From: Paractinoplanes durhamensis
GTDB lineage: Bacteria > Actinomycetota > Actinomycetes > Mycobacteriales > Micromonosporaceae
Length of the DNA stretch: 64,000 nt
Assembly (NCBI RefSeq): GCF_016862175.1
Contig: NZ_BOML01000031.1
Span: forward strand, 124,001-188,000
Direction: 5' to 3'
In this document: piece by piece, positions 17,408-26,188 of the stretch
Position numbering within the stretch: the stretch's first letter is position 1
Layout of the letters: each line of letters begins with the position of its first letter
Notes under the pieces: model-generated
The model's input: only the letters and a program-made list of their open reading frames with translations
Told to the model about the DNA's origin: nothing
The model's database searches: none
Translations under genes and position numbers: made by a program

Positions 17408-18236
17408 CCTGGTCTCGGCCGCGCACGCGGCGGGCGGGGCGGTCGGCGCCTTCAACGTCATCACCATCGAGCACGCCGAGGCCATCGTGGCCGGCGCCGA
17501 GGCCGCCGGGCTGCCGGTGATCCTGCAGATCAGTGAGAACGCCGTGCGGTTCCATCACGGCCGGCTCGCGCCGATCGCCGCGGCCGCCCGGGCCATCGCC
17601 TCCTCGGCCGGGGTGCCGGTCGCGCTGCATCTCGACCACGTCGAGTCCGACGATCTGCTCGCGCAGGCGGCGGCGAACGGCTTCGGCTCGGTCATGTACG
17701 ACGCGTCCCGGCTCTCCTACGCCGACAACGTCGCCGCCACCGCGGCCGCCGTCCGCCGCTGCCGCGCGGCCGGGCTCTGGGTGGAGAGCGAGCTCGGCGA
17801 GATCGGCGGCAAGGGCGGCGCGCACGTCAAGGGCGCCCGCACCGACCCGGCCGAGGCGGCCGCCTACGTGGCCGCGACCGGGGTGGACGCGCTCGCCGTC
17901 GCGGTCGGTTCGTCGCACGCGATGACCACCCGCAGCGCCCGGCTCGACCACGACCTGATCGCCCGGCTCGCCGCGGCCGTCCCGGTGCCGCTGGTGCTGC
18001 ACGGCTCGTCCGGGGTGCCCGACGACGAGTTGTCCGCGGCGGTGCGCGGCGGCATGGCGAAGATCAACATCGGGACGGCACTGAACACCGCGTTCACCGG
18101 GACGGTCCGGGCGACCCTCGGCGACCAGCCCGACCTCGTCGATCCGCGTCGATATCTGGCGTCGGCGCGCTCGGCGATGGCGGAGACCGTTTCGACGGCG
18201 TTACGGGTGCTCAAATCAGGCGTAATACCCGCGTAA
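17388..18236 (+). CDS. Class II (zinc) ketose-bisphosphate aldolase, GatY/KbaY type
   Basis: The 282-residue enzyme should cleave tagatose-1,6- or fructose-1,6-bisphosphate to triose phosphates. Visible are AFNVITIEHAEAIV, the zinc-site VALHLDHVES and VLHGSSGVPDDEL, where a late zinc-binding histidine sits, plus the phosphate-loop region KINIGT. Length fits GatY/KbaY rather than the longer housekeeping FbaA. A GTG start at 17388 follows an ideal AGGAGG five bases upstream and overlaps the kinase gene by 20 bases, so the two are co-translated. It closes the proposed pathway. Confidence 0.87.
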   Translation: MFAPTGDLVSAAHAAGGAVGAFNVITIEHAEAIVAGAEAAGLPVILQISENAVRFHHGRLAPIAAAARAIASSAGVPVALHLDHVESDDLLAQAAANGFGSVMYDASRLSYADNVAATAAAVRRCRAAGLWVESELGEIGGKGGAHVKGARTDPAEAAAYVAATGVDALAVAVGSSHAMTTRSARLDHDLIARLAAAVPVPLVLHGSSGVPDDELSAAVRGGMAKINIGTALNTAFTGTVRATLGDQPDLVDPRRYLASARSAMAETVSTALRVLKSGVIPA

Positions 18237-18302
18237 CTTCAGCAGAGATCTACAGCTACCGCACAGGTTGCTCCTAGAGTCCGCGTAGCACTCCGGGCGA
18301 AA

Positions 18303-20444
18303 GTGGCAACCATGACGTTGACCCTCGACTCCGCCCCGGAAGGGCGCGGGTCCTCCGCGCCGGCCGACGGCGCCACCACCGCCGAGCAGCAGGAGCAGCC
18401 GCCGTCGCCCCGGCGCCGCGCCTGGCTCGGCGACCCCGCCTGGGCCCGGCCCGCGCTGTGGGTGCTGCTCGCCGGCACCGCGGTGCTCTACCTGTGGAAC
18501 CTGTCCGCCTCCGGGTGGGCGAACGAGTTCTATGCGGCCTCTGCCCAGGCCGGATCCCAGTCGTGGAAGGCGTGGCTCTTCGCCTCCCTCGACGCGGGCA
18601 ACGCCATCACCGTCGACAAGCCACCCGCCGCGATGTGGGTGATGGGCCTGTCGATGCGGATCTTCGGGGTGAACAGCTGGGCCATGCTGGCCCCGCAGGC
18701 ACTGATGGGCGTCGGCAGTGTCGCGCTGCTGTACGCCGCGGTGCGCCGCTGGTTCGGGCCGGCCGCCGGCCTGCTCGCCGGGGCCGCGCTCGCGCTCACC
18801 CCGGTCGCGGTGCTGATGTTCCGCTTCAACAACCCGGACGCGCTGCTCGTGCTGCTGATGGTCGCGGCCGCGTACGCCACCGTCCGGGCGGTCGAGACCG
18901 CGTCCTGGAAGTGGCTCGCGCTCGTCGGCGTGCTGCTCGGCTTCGGCTTCCTCACCAAGATGCTGCAGGCGTTCCTGGTGCTGCCCGGGTTCGCGCTGGT
19001 CTACCTGATCGCCGCGCCCACCGGCCTGCTCAAGCGCCTGCGCGACCTGCTGATCGGCGGGCTCGCGCTGATCGTCTCCGGCGGCTGGCTGGTGCTGCTG
19101 GTGTCGCTGTGGCCGGCCGACTCCCGGCCGTACATCGCCGGTTCCACCAACAACTCGCTGTGGCAGCTGGCGATCGGCTACAACGGCCTCGGCCGGATCC
19201 TCGGCGGCGAGGGCAACGGCGGCGGCGGGGGCGGCGGCGGGCCGGGCGGCGGCGGCGGGAACACCGGCTTCGGCGGCTCGACCGGCATCGCCCGGATGTT
19301 CGGCGACAGCTTCGGCCTGGAGATCTCCTGGCTTCTGCCGGCCGCGCTGGTCGCGCTGGTGGCACTGCTGATCGGTACGGCGCGGGCGCCGCGCACCGAC
19401 CGCACCCGGGCCGCGGCCGTCCTCTGGGGTGGCTGGACCGTCGTCACCGGCCTGGTCTTCAGCTACATGAGCGGCACCGTGCACCCGTACTACACGATCG
19501 CTCTGGCGCCCGGCATCGCGGCGCTGGTGGCGATCGGTGCCCGGGTGCTGTGGGGCTGGAAGGACAGCATCCTCGCCCGTCTCGGCCTGGCCGCGATGGT
19601 CGTGGTGACCGGCGTCTGGGACTACGTGCTGCTCGGCCGGGTGTCGTGGGCGCCGGGGCTGCGCTGGTTCGTGCTGATCGCCGGGATCGTCGCCGGCCTC
19701 GCGCTGCTGGTTCCGGCCAAGCTGCTCCGCCGGGTCGGGGTGGTGGCGGTCGCGACCGTGGCGGTGGCGACGACCGGGGCGGCCACGGCCGCCTGGGGTG
19801 TCAGCACCGCCGGGGTCGCGCACAGCGGGTCGATCCCGACCTCCGGGCCCTCCGGGGTGTCGTCCGGCGGCGGCTTCGGTCGCGGCGGCGGCTTCGGCGG
19901 CGATCGCACCGGCGGCGGGTTCCCCGGTGGCGCCCCGGGCGGCACCGCGGACGCCGGCGGAGGCTTCCCCGGTGGTGGCTTCCCCGGTGGCGGCACCGGT
20001 CAGAACAACGGCGGCAACCCGCCGAGCGGTGCCGGTCAGAGCGGTGCCGGTCAGAACGGTGCCGGGCGAACCGGGGGCGGTGGCGGCTTCGGTGGTGGGC
20101 AGGCCAGCGCCGAGGTGGTGGCGCTGCTCAAGGCCACCGGCAACCGGTGGGCGGCGGCCACGAACGGCTCGATGCAGGCGGCGCCGCTGCAGCTCGGCAG
20201 CGGCCGGCCGGTCATGGCGATCGGCGGCTTCACCGGCAGCGACCCGTCCCCGACCCTCGCCGAGTTCCAGGCCTACGTGAAGGCCGGCGAGATCCACTAC
20301 TACATCGGTGGCGGCGGCATGGGCGGCGGCGGCCGTGGTGGCGGCGGCTCGTCGATCAGCGAGTGGGTCGCGGCCAACTACACGGCGACCACCGTCGGCA
20401 GCAGCACGGTCTACGACCTGACCCAGCCGAAGACCGTCTCCTGA
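18303..20444 (+). CDS. GT39/ArnT-like membrane glycosyltransferase with glycine-rich loops
   Basis: This 713-residue membrane enzyme begins with a cytoplasmic tail. A first helix is followed by an extracytoplasmic loop carrying NEFYAASAQAG and ITVDKPPAAMW, the expected acidic catalytic area of polyprenyl-phosphate-sugar transferases. About eleven helices follow. It probably moves a sugar or aminosugar from a lipid carrier to an envelope acceptor. Three extracytoplasmic Gly-rich stretches (about residues 301-327, 520-600 and 670-683) are unusual low-complexity insertions before the C-terminal soluble domain (EVVALLKATGNRWAAATNGS). The start could also be the ATG at 18312. Confidence 0.85.
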   Translation: MATMTLTLDSAPEGRGSSAPADGATTAEQQEQPPSPRRRAWLGDPAWARPALWVLLAGTAVLYLWNLSASGWANEFYAASAQAGSQSWKAWLFASLDAGNAITVDKPPAAMWVMGLSMRIFGVNSWAMLAPQALMGVGSVALLYAAVRRWFGPAAGLLAGAALALTPVAVLMFRFNNPDALLVLLMVAAAYATVRAVETASWKWLALVGVLLGFGFLTKMLQAFLVLPGFALVYLIAAPTGLLKRLRDLLIGGLALIVSGGWLVLLVSLWPADSRPYIAGSTNNSLWQLAIGYNGLGRILGGEGNGGGGGGGGPGGGGGNTGFGGSTGIARMFGDSFGLEISWLLPAALVALVALLIGTARAPRTDRTRAAAVLWGGWTVVTGLVFSYMSGTVHPYYTIALAPGIAALVAIGARVLWGWKDSILARLGLAAMVVVTGVWDYVLLGRVSWAPGLRWFVLIAGIVAGLALLVPAKLLRRVGVVAVATVAVATTGAATAAWGVSTAGVAHSGSIPTSGPSGVSSGGGFGRGGGFGGDRTGGGFPGGAPGGTADAGGGFPGGGFPGGGTGQNNGGNPPSGAGQSGAGQNGAGRTGGGGGFGGGQASAEVVALLKATGNRWAAATNGSMQAAPLQLGSGRPVMAIGGFTGSDPSPTLAEFQAYVKAGEIHYYIGGGGMGGGGRGGGGSSISEWVAANYTATTVGSSTVYDLTQPKTVS

Positions 20445-20460
20445 TCCACCCCCAAAATGG

Positions 20461-20498
20461 TTGGGCCCGCCGCGAATCCCAGCTCGCGGCGGGCCCAA
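20461..20498. terminator. Strong bidirectional terminator hairpin
   Basis: TTGGGCCCGCCGCGA (20461-20475) is perfectly complementary to 20484-20498, giving a 15-bp stem with an 8-base loop. It sits between the convergent GT39 and M24 peptidase stops. Confidence 0.85.
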
Positions 20499-20499
20499 T

Positions 20500-21615
20500 T
20501 CAGGAAACCACCGCCAGGCCGTGGTCGGTGTTGTTGAGCCGGCGTCCGCCGTCCGCGGTGACCGTGACGATGTCCTCGATCCGCACGCCGAAGCGCCCGG
20601 GCAGATAGATGCCCGGCTCGATCGAGAAGCACATGCCCGGGACCAGCGGCTGCTTCTCCCCCGCGACCATGTAGGGCGGCTCGTGGGTGGTGACGCCGAT
20701 GCCGTGGCCGGTGCGGTGGATGAAGTACTCGCCGTAGCCGGCCTGCTGGATCACCTGCCGGGCCACCCAGTCGATCTCCTCGCACGGCACGCCCGGCCGG
20801 ACCGCCTCGAACGCCGCCTGCTGGGCCCGCCGGACGATCGCGTGCACCTCGCGGACCTCGGCGTCCGGCTCGCCGACGCTGACCGTGCGGGTGGTGTCCG
20901 AGCCGTAGCCGTCGAGCAGGCCGCCGAAGTCGAGCACCACCGCGTCGCCGGCGTGGATCTCCCGGCCGCCGGCCTCGTGGTGCGGGTTGGCGCCGTTCGG
21001 GCCGGAGCCGACCACGGTGAAGTCGACCTGCTCGTGGCCGAACTTGCGGAGCAGCGCGGCGAGGTCGGCGGCGACCTCGGTCTCCCGGCGGCCGGCGAAG
21101 CGGACGCCGAGGATCTCGCCGTAGGCCGCGTCGGCGGCCGCTCCGGCCGCGGCCAGCCGGGACAGCTCGTGGTGGTCCTTGACCGCCCGCAGCATCGGCT
21201 GACAGACCGACAACGCGTGATAGCCGGTGCCGGGCAGCGCCTCCTGCAGGCCGATCAGGTGCATCGCCCAGGTGGAGTCGGAGATGCCGTAGCGGCCGCC
21301 GGGGTGCAGCAGCGGCGCGACCACGTGGTAGGGGTCGGCGGCGTCGTACCAGTCGAGCAGGGTGAGCGCGGGCGCTCCGGGGGCGGCGGCCGCGTCCGGT
21401 CGTTCGAGGGCCGGCACCACCAGGGTGGCCGGCCGGTCGGGGGTGAGCACCAGCATGGTGAGGCGCTCGGTCACCGCTGTCGGTTTGTAGCCGGTCAGCC
21501 AGGCCAGGTCGGGCCCGATGCCGACCAGCACGCCGGCCAGGCCGGCCGAGGTCGCCGATTCGACCGCCCGCCGCATCCGCTGGGCGTAGTCGTCGGCGGT
21601 GAACTGAACAGTCAT
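20500..21615 (-). CDS. M24-family Xaa-Pro peptidase
   Basis: This 371-residue cytosolic aminopeptidase P/prolidase-like protein has an N-terminal creatinase-type domain and a C-terminal pita-bread domain. Dimetal ligands are visible as LDFGG, GSDTTRT, HRTGHGIG, SIEPGIY and RIEDIV. It removes residues N-terminal to proline or cleaves X-Pro dipeptides. The gene stands alone between two strong hairpins, so it is probably monocistronic. Confidence 0.92.
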   Translation of the reverse strand: MTVQFTADDYAQRMRRAVESATSAGLAGVLVGIGPDLAWLTGYKPTAVTERLTMLVLTPDRPATLVVPALERPDAAAAPGAPALTLLDWYDAADPYHVVAPLLHPGGRYGISDSTWAMHLIGLQEALPGTGYHALSVCQPMLRAVKDHHELSRLAAAGAAADAAYGEILGVRFAGRRETEVAADLAALLRKFGHEQVDFTVVGSGPNGANPHHEAGGREIHAGDAVVLDFGGLLDGYGSDTTRTVSVGEPDAEVREVHAIVRRAQQAAFEAVRPGVPCEEIDWVARQVIQQAGYGEYFIHRTGHGIGVTTHEPPYMVAGEKQPLVPGMCFSIEPGIYLPGRFGVRIEDIVTVTADGGRRLNNTDHGLAVVS

Positions 21616-21626
21616 GGATACAGAAT

Positions 21627-21683
21627 CCGGGCCGGTCGTGCCTCTCGCATCCCCCTCGCGGGATGAGGCAACAACCGGCCCGG
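21627..21683. terminator. Nested hairpin after yggT-like gene
   Basis: CCGGGCCGGT (21627-21636) pairs with ACCGGCCCGG (21674-21683). Inside it, TGCCTC pairs with GAGGCA, and ATCCC with GGGAT, so three stacked stems form one long hairpin. It lies just past the stop of the minus-strand YggT gene. Confidence 0.75.
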
Positions 21684-21691
21684 CTCTGTCG

Positions 21692-21961
21692 TCAGGAGAT
21701 GAACGAACGGACCAGCACGATTCCGAAGAACACGATGATGAAAGCCAGGTCGATCGACATGCCGCCGACCCGCAACGGCGGGATCACCCGGCGGATCGGG
21801 GCCAAGATCGGCTCGGTGACCGCGGTCACTCCGCGTGTCAATCGGTACCGGAGTGAACCGGCCATGGACGGCCCGGCCAGCGCGACGGACCAGTCGAGCA
21901 CCGCACGCGCCACCAGCAACAGTTGGAACAGCAGCAGCACCAGGCTGAGAAGGGCGAGCAT
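21692..21961 (-). CDS. YggT family membrane protein
   Basis: The 89-residue protein has two hydrophobic helices separated by the YggT motif (TEPILAPIRRVIPPLRVGGMSIDLAFI). YggT-like proteins are widespread, often near division genes, and of uncertain biochemical role. Here it is alone, bounded by a terminator downstream and the HAF-type protein gene upstream. Confidence 0.88.
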   Translation of the reverse strand: MLALLSLVLLLFQLLLVARAVLDWSVALAGPSMAGSLRYRLTRGVTAVTEPILAPIRRVIPPLRVGGMSIDLAFIIVFFGIVLVRSFIS

Positions 21962-22049
21962 CTTTCCTCCAGTTACCGAACGGGGTAGCTCCTACTACTG
22001 TGCGTCGACTTTCTGTGAGATGGCTGAGCGACCCCTGTGCCGCGGCAAA

Positions 22050-23327
22050 CTATTGGCAGTGCCAGACCACCGGCTGAATCACGTCGTTGGCGTTGTCCGA
22101 CTGACCGACGATGGTGCGGCCGTCGTCGCTGATCGCGTTCGGGATGTTGGTCAGGCTGCCCGGGTCGTGCTTGGCGAGCATTGGCAACTGGAGCGTGCGG
22201 CCCCCGGTGTCGAGGATCGCGTAGCCCTTGGTGTCGATGCCGACCATCCAGCCCTGGGCGTTGATCGCGTCCGGGCTCATGTCGAAGCCGCCGAGGACCT
22301 TGGTCTCCCCGGTGCGCACGTTCCACTGGACCGCCCACATCTTGCCCGCTCCGCCCCCGTTGCGGTCGGTCTCGTCGGCGACCCCGACCGCGATGCCGTT
22401 GCGGATCGAGAAGACCCGGGCGGCCACGGCCGTCTTTCCCTTGTTGGTGGGCAGCGCCAGGTCGTGGTGGGTGCCGTCGGCGAACCAGACGTACGGCGTC
22501 TTCAGGTCGAGATTGCCGACCGTGGTGCCGTCCTCGTCGATGTCGACGGCGGCCGACGCCTGCACCCCGGCCGGGACCGGCAGCCGGACCGGCTTCGACG
22601 TCGCCGACGGCCAGAAGATCGCGTGCGAGCTCGCGTCGGTCGCCGGTGCGCTCTCGTCGTCGCCGACGATAGCGCCCGCCTCGTTGATCGCCTCGGCGCC
22701 GCCCCGCTGCACTCCGGGCAGTTTGACCACCTTGCCGTTGACGTAGGCGTACGGCACCGAGCCGGTCTCCTCCTCGCTGCCACCCGTGTAGCTCCAGCCG
22801 ACTGCGGTGCCGGCGGAGTTGACGTCGCGCAGCGACTCCTCCAGGTCGCCGGGCAGCATCACCTTCGTCACCGTGCCGCCGTGCCAGATGACGGCCTGAT
22901 AGCCGCCGCCCTTGGGATAGGTGCGGCCGACGTGGTAGGCCCCGGTCGGGTCGCCGCCGGAGACCAGCGCCATCGGTTCTTTACTGGGCACCGGCAGCTT
23001 GGCGATGGTGCAGCTGGTCGGCGCGGCCGCGACCGGCGCGACCCAGCCGGCCGTGCCCGGGATCGTGTAGGCGGCCTTGGGTTTGGCGCTGGCGGTGGCG
23101 GTCGGCTTCTTCGTCGCCGCCAGGTTGGACGGAGTCTTGGTGGTGCGGGCGTTGACGACCGCGACGCCGGCGACCGCGACCACGGTCAGCGCCGCGACCC
23201 CGGCGTACCCCCAGCCCCGGCGCCGGTTGCGGCGGCGCCCGGACTGGATGGCACGGTCGATGTTCACGGTGGACGGGGCCGGCGGTTCGTCGTCGAGGGA
23301 CCGCAGCAGATCGATTTCGGAAGGCAT
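22050..23327 (-). CDS. Membrane-anchored HAF-type repeat protein paired with SigE sigma factor
   Basis: The 425-residue protein starts with a short cytoplasmic segment (LLRSLDDEPP), a basic stretch and one membrane helix (about 40-60). An extracellular domain of repeated units with alternating INEAGAIVG, INAQGWMVG and ISDDGRTIVG follows; such HAF/beta-propeller-like repeats are of unknown ligand. The cytoplasmic tail is positioned as in membrane partners of ECF sigma factors, and the gene follows a SigE-type sigma gene by 16 bases, so a sensor or anti-sigma role is plausible. No zinc anti-sigma motif (HxxxCxxC) is seen. Confidence 0.7.
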   Translation of the reverse strand: MPSEIDLLRSLDDEPPAPSTVNIDRAIQSGRRRNRRRGWGYAGVAALTVVAVAGVAVVNARTTKTPSNLAATKKPTATASAKPKAAYTIPGTAGWVAPVAAAPTSCTIAKLPVPSKEPMALVSGGDPTGAYHVGRTYPKGGGYQAVIWHGGTVTKVMLPGDLEESLRDVNSAGTAVGWSYTGGSEEETGSVPYAYVNGKVVKLPGVQRGGAEAINEAGAIVGDDESAPATDASSHAIFWPSATSKPVRLPVPAGVQASAAVDIDEDGTTVGNLDLKTPYVWFADGTHHDLALPTNKGKTAVAARVFSIRNGIAVGVADETDRNGGGAGKMWAVQWNVRTGETKVLGGFDMSPDAINAQGWMVGIDTKGYAILDTGGRTLQLPMLAKHDPGSLTNIPNAISDDGRTIVGQSDNANDVIQPVVWHCQ

Positions 23328-23343
23328 GGTGGGTCGGCTCCTC

Positions 23344-23856
23344 TCAGTTCTGGACGGTGTAACCCGCGAGCTCCCGCTCTCCGAGCAGGCGCCGCAGGGT
23401 GGCCAGTCCGCGTGCGGTCTGGCTCTTGACCGTGCCGGCGGAGCAGCCGAGCGCGCCGGCCACCTCCTCGACCGGCAGGTCGTAGAAGAACCGCAGCACC
23501 AGCACGGCCCGCTGCCGCCGGGGAACCTGCCCCAGCGCGGCACGGACAACCTGACGATCCTCGATACCGCCGTCGCTGAACGGCGGCGGTTCGGGCAACT
23601 CCCGGAACAGCCGGACCCGGGCCCACGCCAGTCGTTTCTCGTCCAGGAACGTGCGCACCAGCATGGTCCGCACGTACGCGTCGAGGTTGTCGGCGGTCTG
23701 CGCCCGCCGCCATTTCACGAACAGCGTGGTGATGGTCTGCTGAACCAGGTCGTCGGCGCGATGCGGGTCGCCGGCGAGGACGTACGCGAGTCGCCGCAGG
23801 GAAGGGATCTTCGCCGCGACGTATTCGACGTATTCCTCGTTCGCACCAACCTGCAT
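23344..23856 (-). CDS. SigE-family RNA polymerase sigma factor
   Basis: The 170-residue ECF-type sigma factor has a region 2 (DPHRADDLVQQTITTLFVKW) and a region 4 helix-turn-helix (LPVEEVAGALGCSAGTVKSQ). This matches the actinobacterial SigE-like group, usually coded with a membrane protein. The ATG at 23856 follows GGAGGG. It is co-transcribed with the downstream membrane-anchored repeat protein, likely its sensor or regulator. Target promoters are not evident. Confidence 0.9.
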   Translation of the reverse strand: MQVGANEEYVEYVAAKIPSLRRLAYVLAGDPHRADDLVQQTITTLFVKWRRAQTADNLDAYVRTMLVRTFLDEKRLAWARVRLFRELPEPPPFSDGGIEDRQVVRAALGQVPRRQRAVLVLRFFYDLPVEEVAGALGCSAGTVKSQTARGLATLRRLLGERELAGYTVQN

Positions 23857-23956
23857 CGCCCCGGCCCTCCGTAGGTTCGTCACCCCTTGGACGGGGACGG
23901 CCGCCCGCCCGGTTGTCATCCTCGTCGAACTGATTTCGATCCGGCAGAATCCGATC

Positions 23957-24366
23957 ATGGCTTCTGTCGACGAGATCGTCGCCGCGCTCGCGGACATCCC
24001 GGCCGACGACCGTTTCGGCTGGCGGTTCGCCGACCAGCTGAGCCGCCTCGACGAGCCGGTGCGGCCGCCCGAGCGGCCGACTTCGTCCGGTGGCAGGCGC
24101 AGACCTGGCCGCACGACGCGGAGGCGTTCTTCGCGGCCGAGATCGAGGAGGCGATGTCGGCCGCCTACCCGGAGAACGACGGCCGGACCCCGGAACGCCT
24201 CGACGCGCTGCTCGCCCACCCCGGGCGGCTCGGGCCGATGGCCGCGACCGTGCTGGCCGCCGCGTTGACCGCGCAGGACGCGGGCTGCCGCATCCAGGCG
24301 GCCGAGGCGCTCACGACGCTGGTCCCGCGACGGATCCCGGTGCCGGTGATGGCCGGCGCGGCCTGA
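23957..24366 (+). pseudogene. DUF6493-type protein remnant, frameshifted
   Basis: The start MASVDEIVAALADIPADD runs in one frame for about 35 residues. Coding then jumps to another frame near 24070 (AADFVRWQAQTWPHDAEAF) and continues to a stop at 24366 (LTAQDAGCRIQAAEALTTL). The latter part resembles C-terminal domains of large DUF6493 proteins, by recollection of the family. The product, if any, would be far shorter than normal, so I treat it as decayed. Confidence 0.55.
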
Positions 24367-24947
24367 TCGAACGGCCGCCGATCGTCGCGGCCGGGCTGCT
24401 CACCGTGGCCCGGGTCGCCCGCACCCGCTTCTACACGCCGCCGGCGATGCTCGCCGCGATCCTGCGCGCCGCCGACCCGATCGTGACCAGCGACGGCGCG
24501 ATGCTGCGGTTCGAGAGCTTCTCGGCGGACTGCGGGGTCTATGCCCGGCTGGACGTGCTGCCGGACGGTCTCGGCTCGGCGCCGCGCGCCCGCGGCACCA
24601 CCAATGTGGACTTCAACGGCCCGATGCGGGACGCGCTCGCCGGGCTGTCCGGCGCCGACCCGATGCACCTGGCGGTCGGCGACGACGAGGTCCGGGTCCG
24701 CACCCTGGATGCCGAGGCGGTCGAGCGCCGGGTTCCGCTGCCCGAGCGCTGGGTGCGCAGCCTCGCCGAACTGACCGTGATCGCCCGCGCCATGCGACCG
24801 GCCGCCGTCTATCCGGCCGCGCAGGTGCGCCGCCTCCTGCAGGCGCAGCCGCGCAGCTCGGGGGAACGCTGCACCTGGTTCGCGAGCCACGGTCTCGGGC
24901 GGGGGCCGTGCAAGCACATCCTCGCGGTCCGGCTCGCCCCCGGCTGA
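24367..24947 (+). pseudogene. SWIM zinc-finger family protein remnant
   Basis: An open frame without its own clear start carries LLTVARVARTRFYTPPAML, DPIVTSDGAMLRFESFSADC and CGVYARLDVLP. This string is familiar from actinobacterial SWIM-type proteins that sit beside DUF6493 genes. It ends in GPCKHILAVRL, the last half of a SWIM motif, while the preceding CxC pair is degenerate. Both halves of the pair are broken, so the locus looks like a deletion relic. Confidence 0.55.
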
Positions 24948-25015
24948 TCGATGTATCGCCGGCGTATCGGAAAACGCATACGCCCCTGCAACAGGCCGTC
25001 GGCTTGGGTGAAGGC

Positions 25016-26188
25016 ATGAATCTTTCGGGAGCGGGCATCGACCGGCGGCGGCTGCTCGGGTGGACGGGGCTGGTCGCCGTCGGGGTGCCACTGACGGGCG
25101 CCGAGCCTCACACCATCGGAGCCTACGACCGGTACGTCGCGCAGCTGGCCGCCGCGGGCAAGTTCTCCGGGGTGGTGCTGCTGTCGCATCGCGGCCGGAC
25201 CGTCCTGTCCCGCAGCTACGGCATGGCCGACCGGGAGCGGGGCATCCCCAACCGGGAGAGCACCGCGTTCAACCTCAGCTCGGCCGGGAAGCCGTTCCTC
25301 GCGGTGGCCATCCTGCAGCTGGCCCAGCGGGGCCGATTGGCGTTGACCGACACGATCGGCACCCACCTGACCGGCTTCGCCACCGACGTCGCCGATCAGG
25401 TGACCATCCACCACATGCTGTCCGGCACCTCCCGGCTGGAAGGGCCGGCCGAGGACGTGCAGCGGATCTTCCAGAGCCGGGCCGAGGTGCACGACTTCTA
25501 CGAACGGCGGGCCCGGCAGGCGAAGCTGGTGGGCGTTCCCGGCACCCCCAACACCGACCATGCCGAGCCCGACGTCACCATTCCGGCGCTGATCGTGGAG
25601 GCGGTGACCGGCAAGTCGTACTGGGACTACGTCGAGGAGAACATCCTCCGGCGCGCCAAGATGACCGGTGCGTCGTTCGCCACCCGGCCGCAGTGGCTGA
25701 CCGACCGGCACCTCGCGCATCCGTACATGGCGCTGGCCGACGGCCGCCAGGTGGACGCCCTCCGCCACCTCGGCCAGGGCAGCCCGCTCCCGTACGTGCT
25801 CGGCAAGAACCCGGGCCGCGCCTTCATCGACGCGCCCGGCGACGGCGGTTTCGCCAGTGCCCCGGATCTGGTGCGCTTCGCGACCGCGTTGCGCGACGGC
25901 ACACTGCTCGACCGGGTCTGGGCCGACGTGCTGCTCGCGCCCAAGATCCCGCAAGGGCCGGCGTCGTTCGCGACGTACGGGATCGCGATGCACATCTCCA
26001 ACGGCCAGTGGCAGTGGCAGCGGGCCGGCGGCAACCCGGGGGTCGGCGCCAACTGGAGCATCTACCCGGACACCGGCTGGGTCGCCGTCATCCTCGGCAA
26101 CTCCGACGGTGCCCCGCTGCAGGAGATGCTCGCGCAGGAGGAGCAGGCCATCACCGGAGCCACGGCGGACGGCGGCGCCGGTGGGTAA
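25016..26188 (+). CDS. Tat-exported serine beta-lactamase-fold hydrolase
   Basis: The 390-residue protein has a twin-arginine-like signal (DRRRLLGWTGLVAVG), then a class C beta-lactamase/DD-peptidase-like domain. The nucleophile motif SxxK is present as SAGK in NLSSAGKPFL. The usual second motif YxN is not visible: the equivalent segment reads GTPNTDHAEPDVTIPALIVEAVTG. The third motif HxG appears as AGGNPGVGANW without histidine. It may therefore be a modified esterase or a non-catalytic peptidoglycan-binding protein. It overlaps VanZ by 8 bases. Confidence 0.75.
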   Translation: MNLSGAGIDRRRLLGWTGLVAVGVPLTGAEPHTIGAYDRYVAQLAAAGKFSGVVLLSHRGRTVLSRSYGMADRERGIPNRESTAFNLSSAGKPFLAVAILQLAQRGRLALTDTIGTHLTGFATDVADQVTIHHMLSGTSRLEGPAEDVQRIFQSRAEVHDFYERRARQAKLVGVPGTPNTDHAEPDVTIPALIVEAVTGKSYWDYVEENILRRAKMTGASFATRPQWLTDRHLAHPYMALADGRQVDALRHLGQGSPLPYVLGKNPGRAFIDAPGDGGFASAPDLVRFATALRDGTLLDRVWADVLLAPKIPQGPASFATYGIAMHISNGQWQWQRAGGNPGVGANWSIYPDTGWVAVILGNSDGAPLQEMLAQEEQAITGATADGGAGG

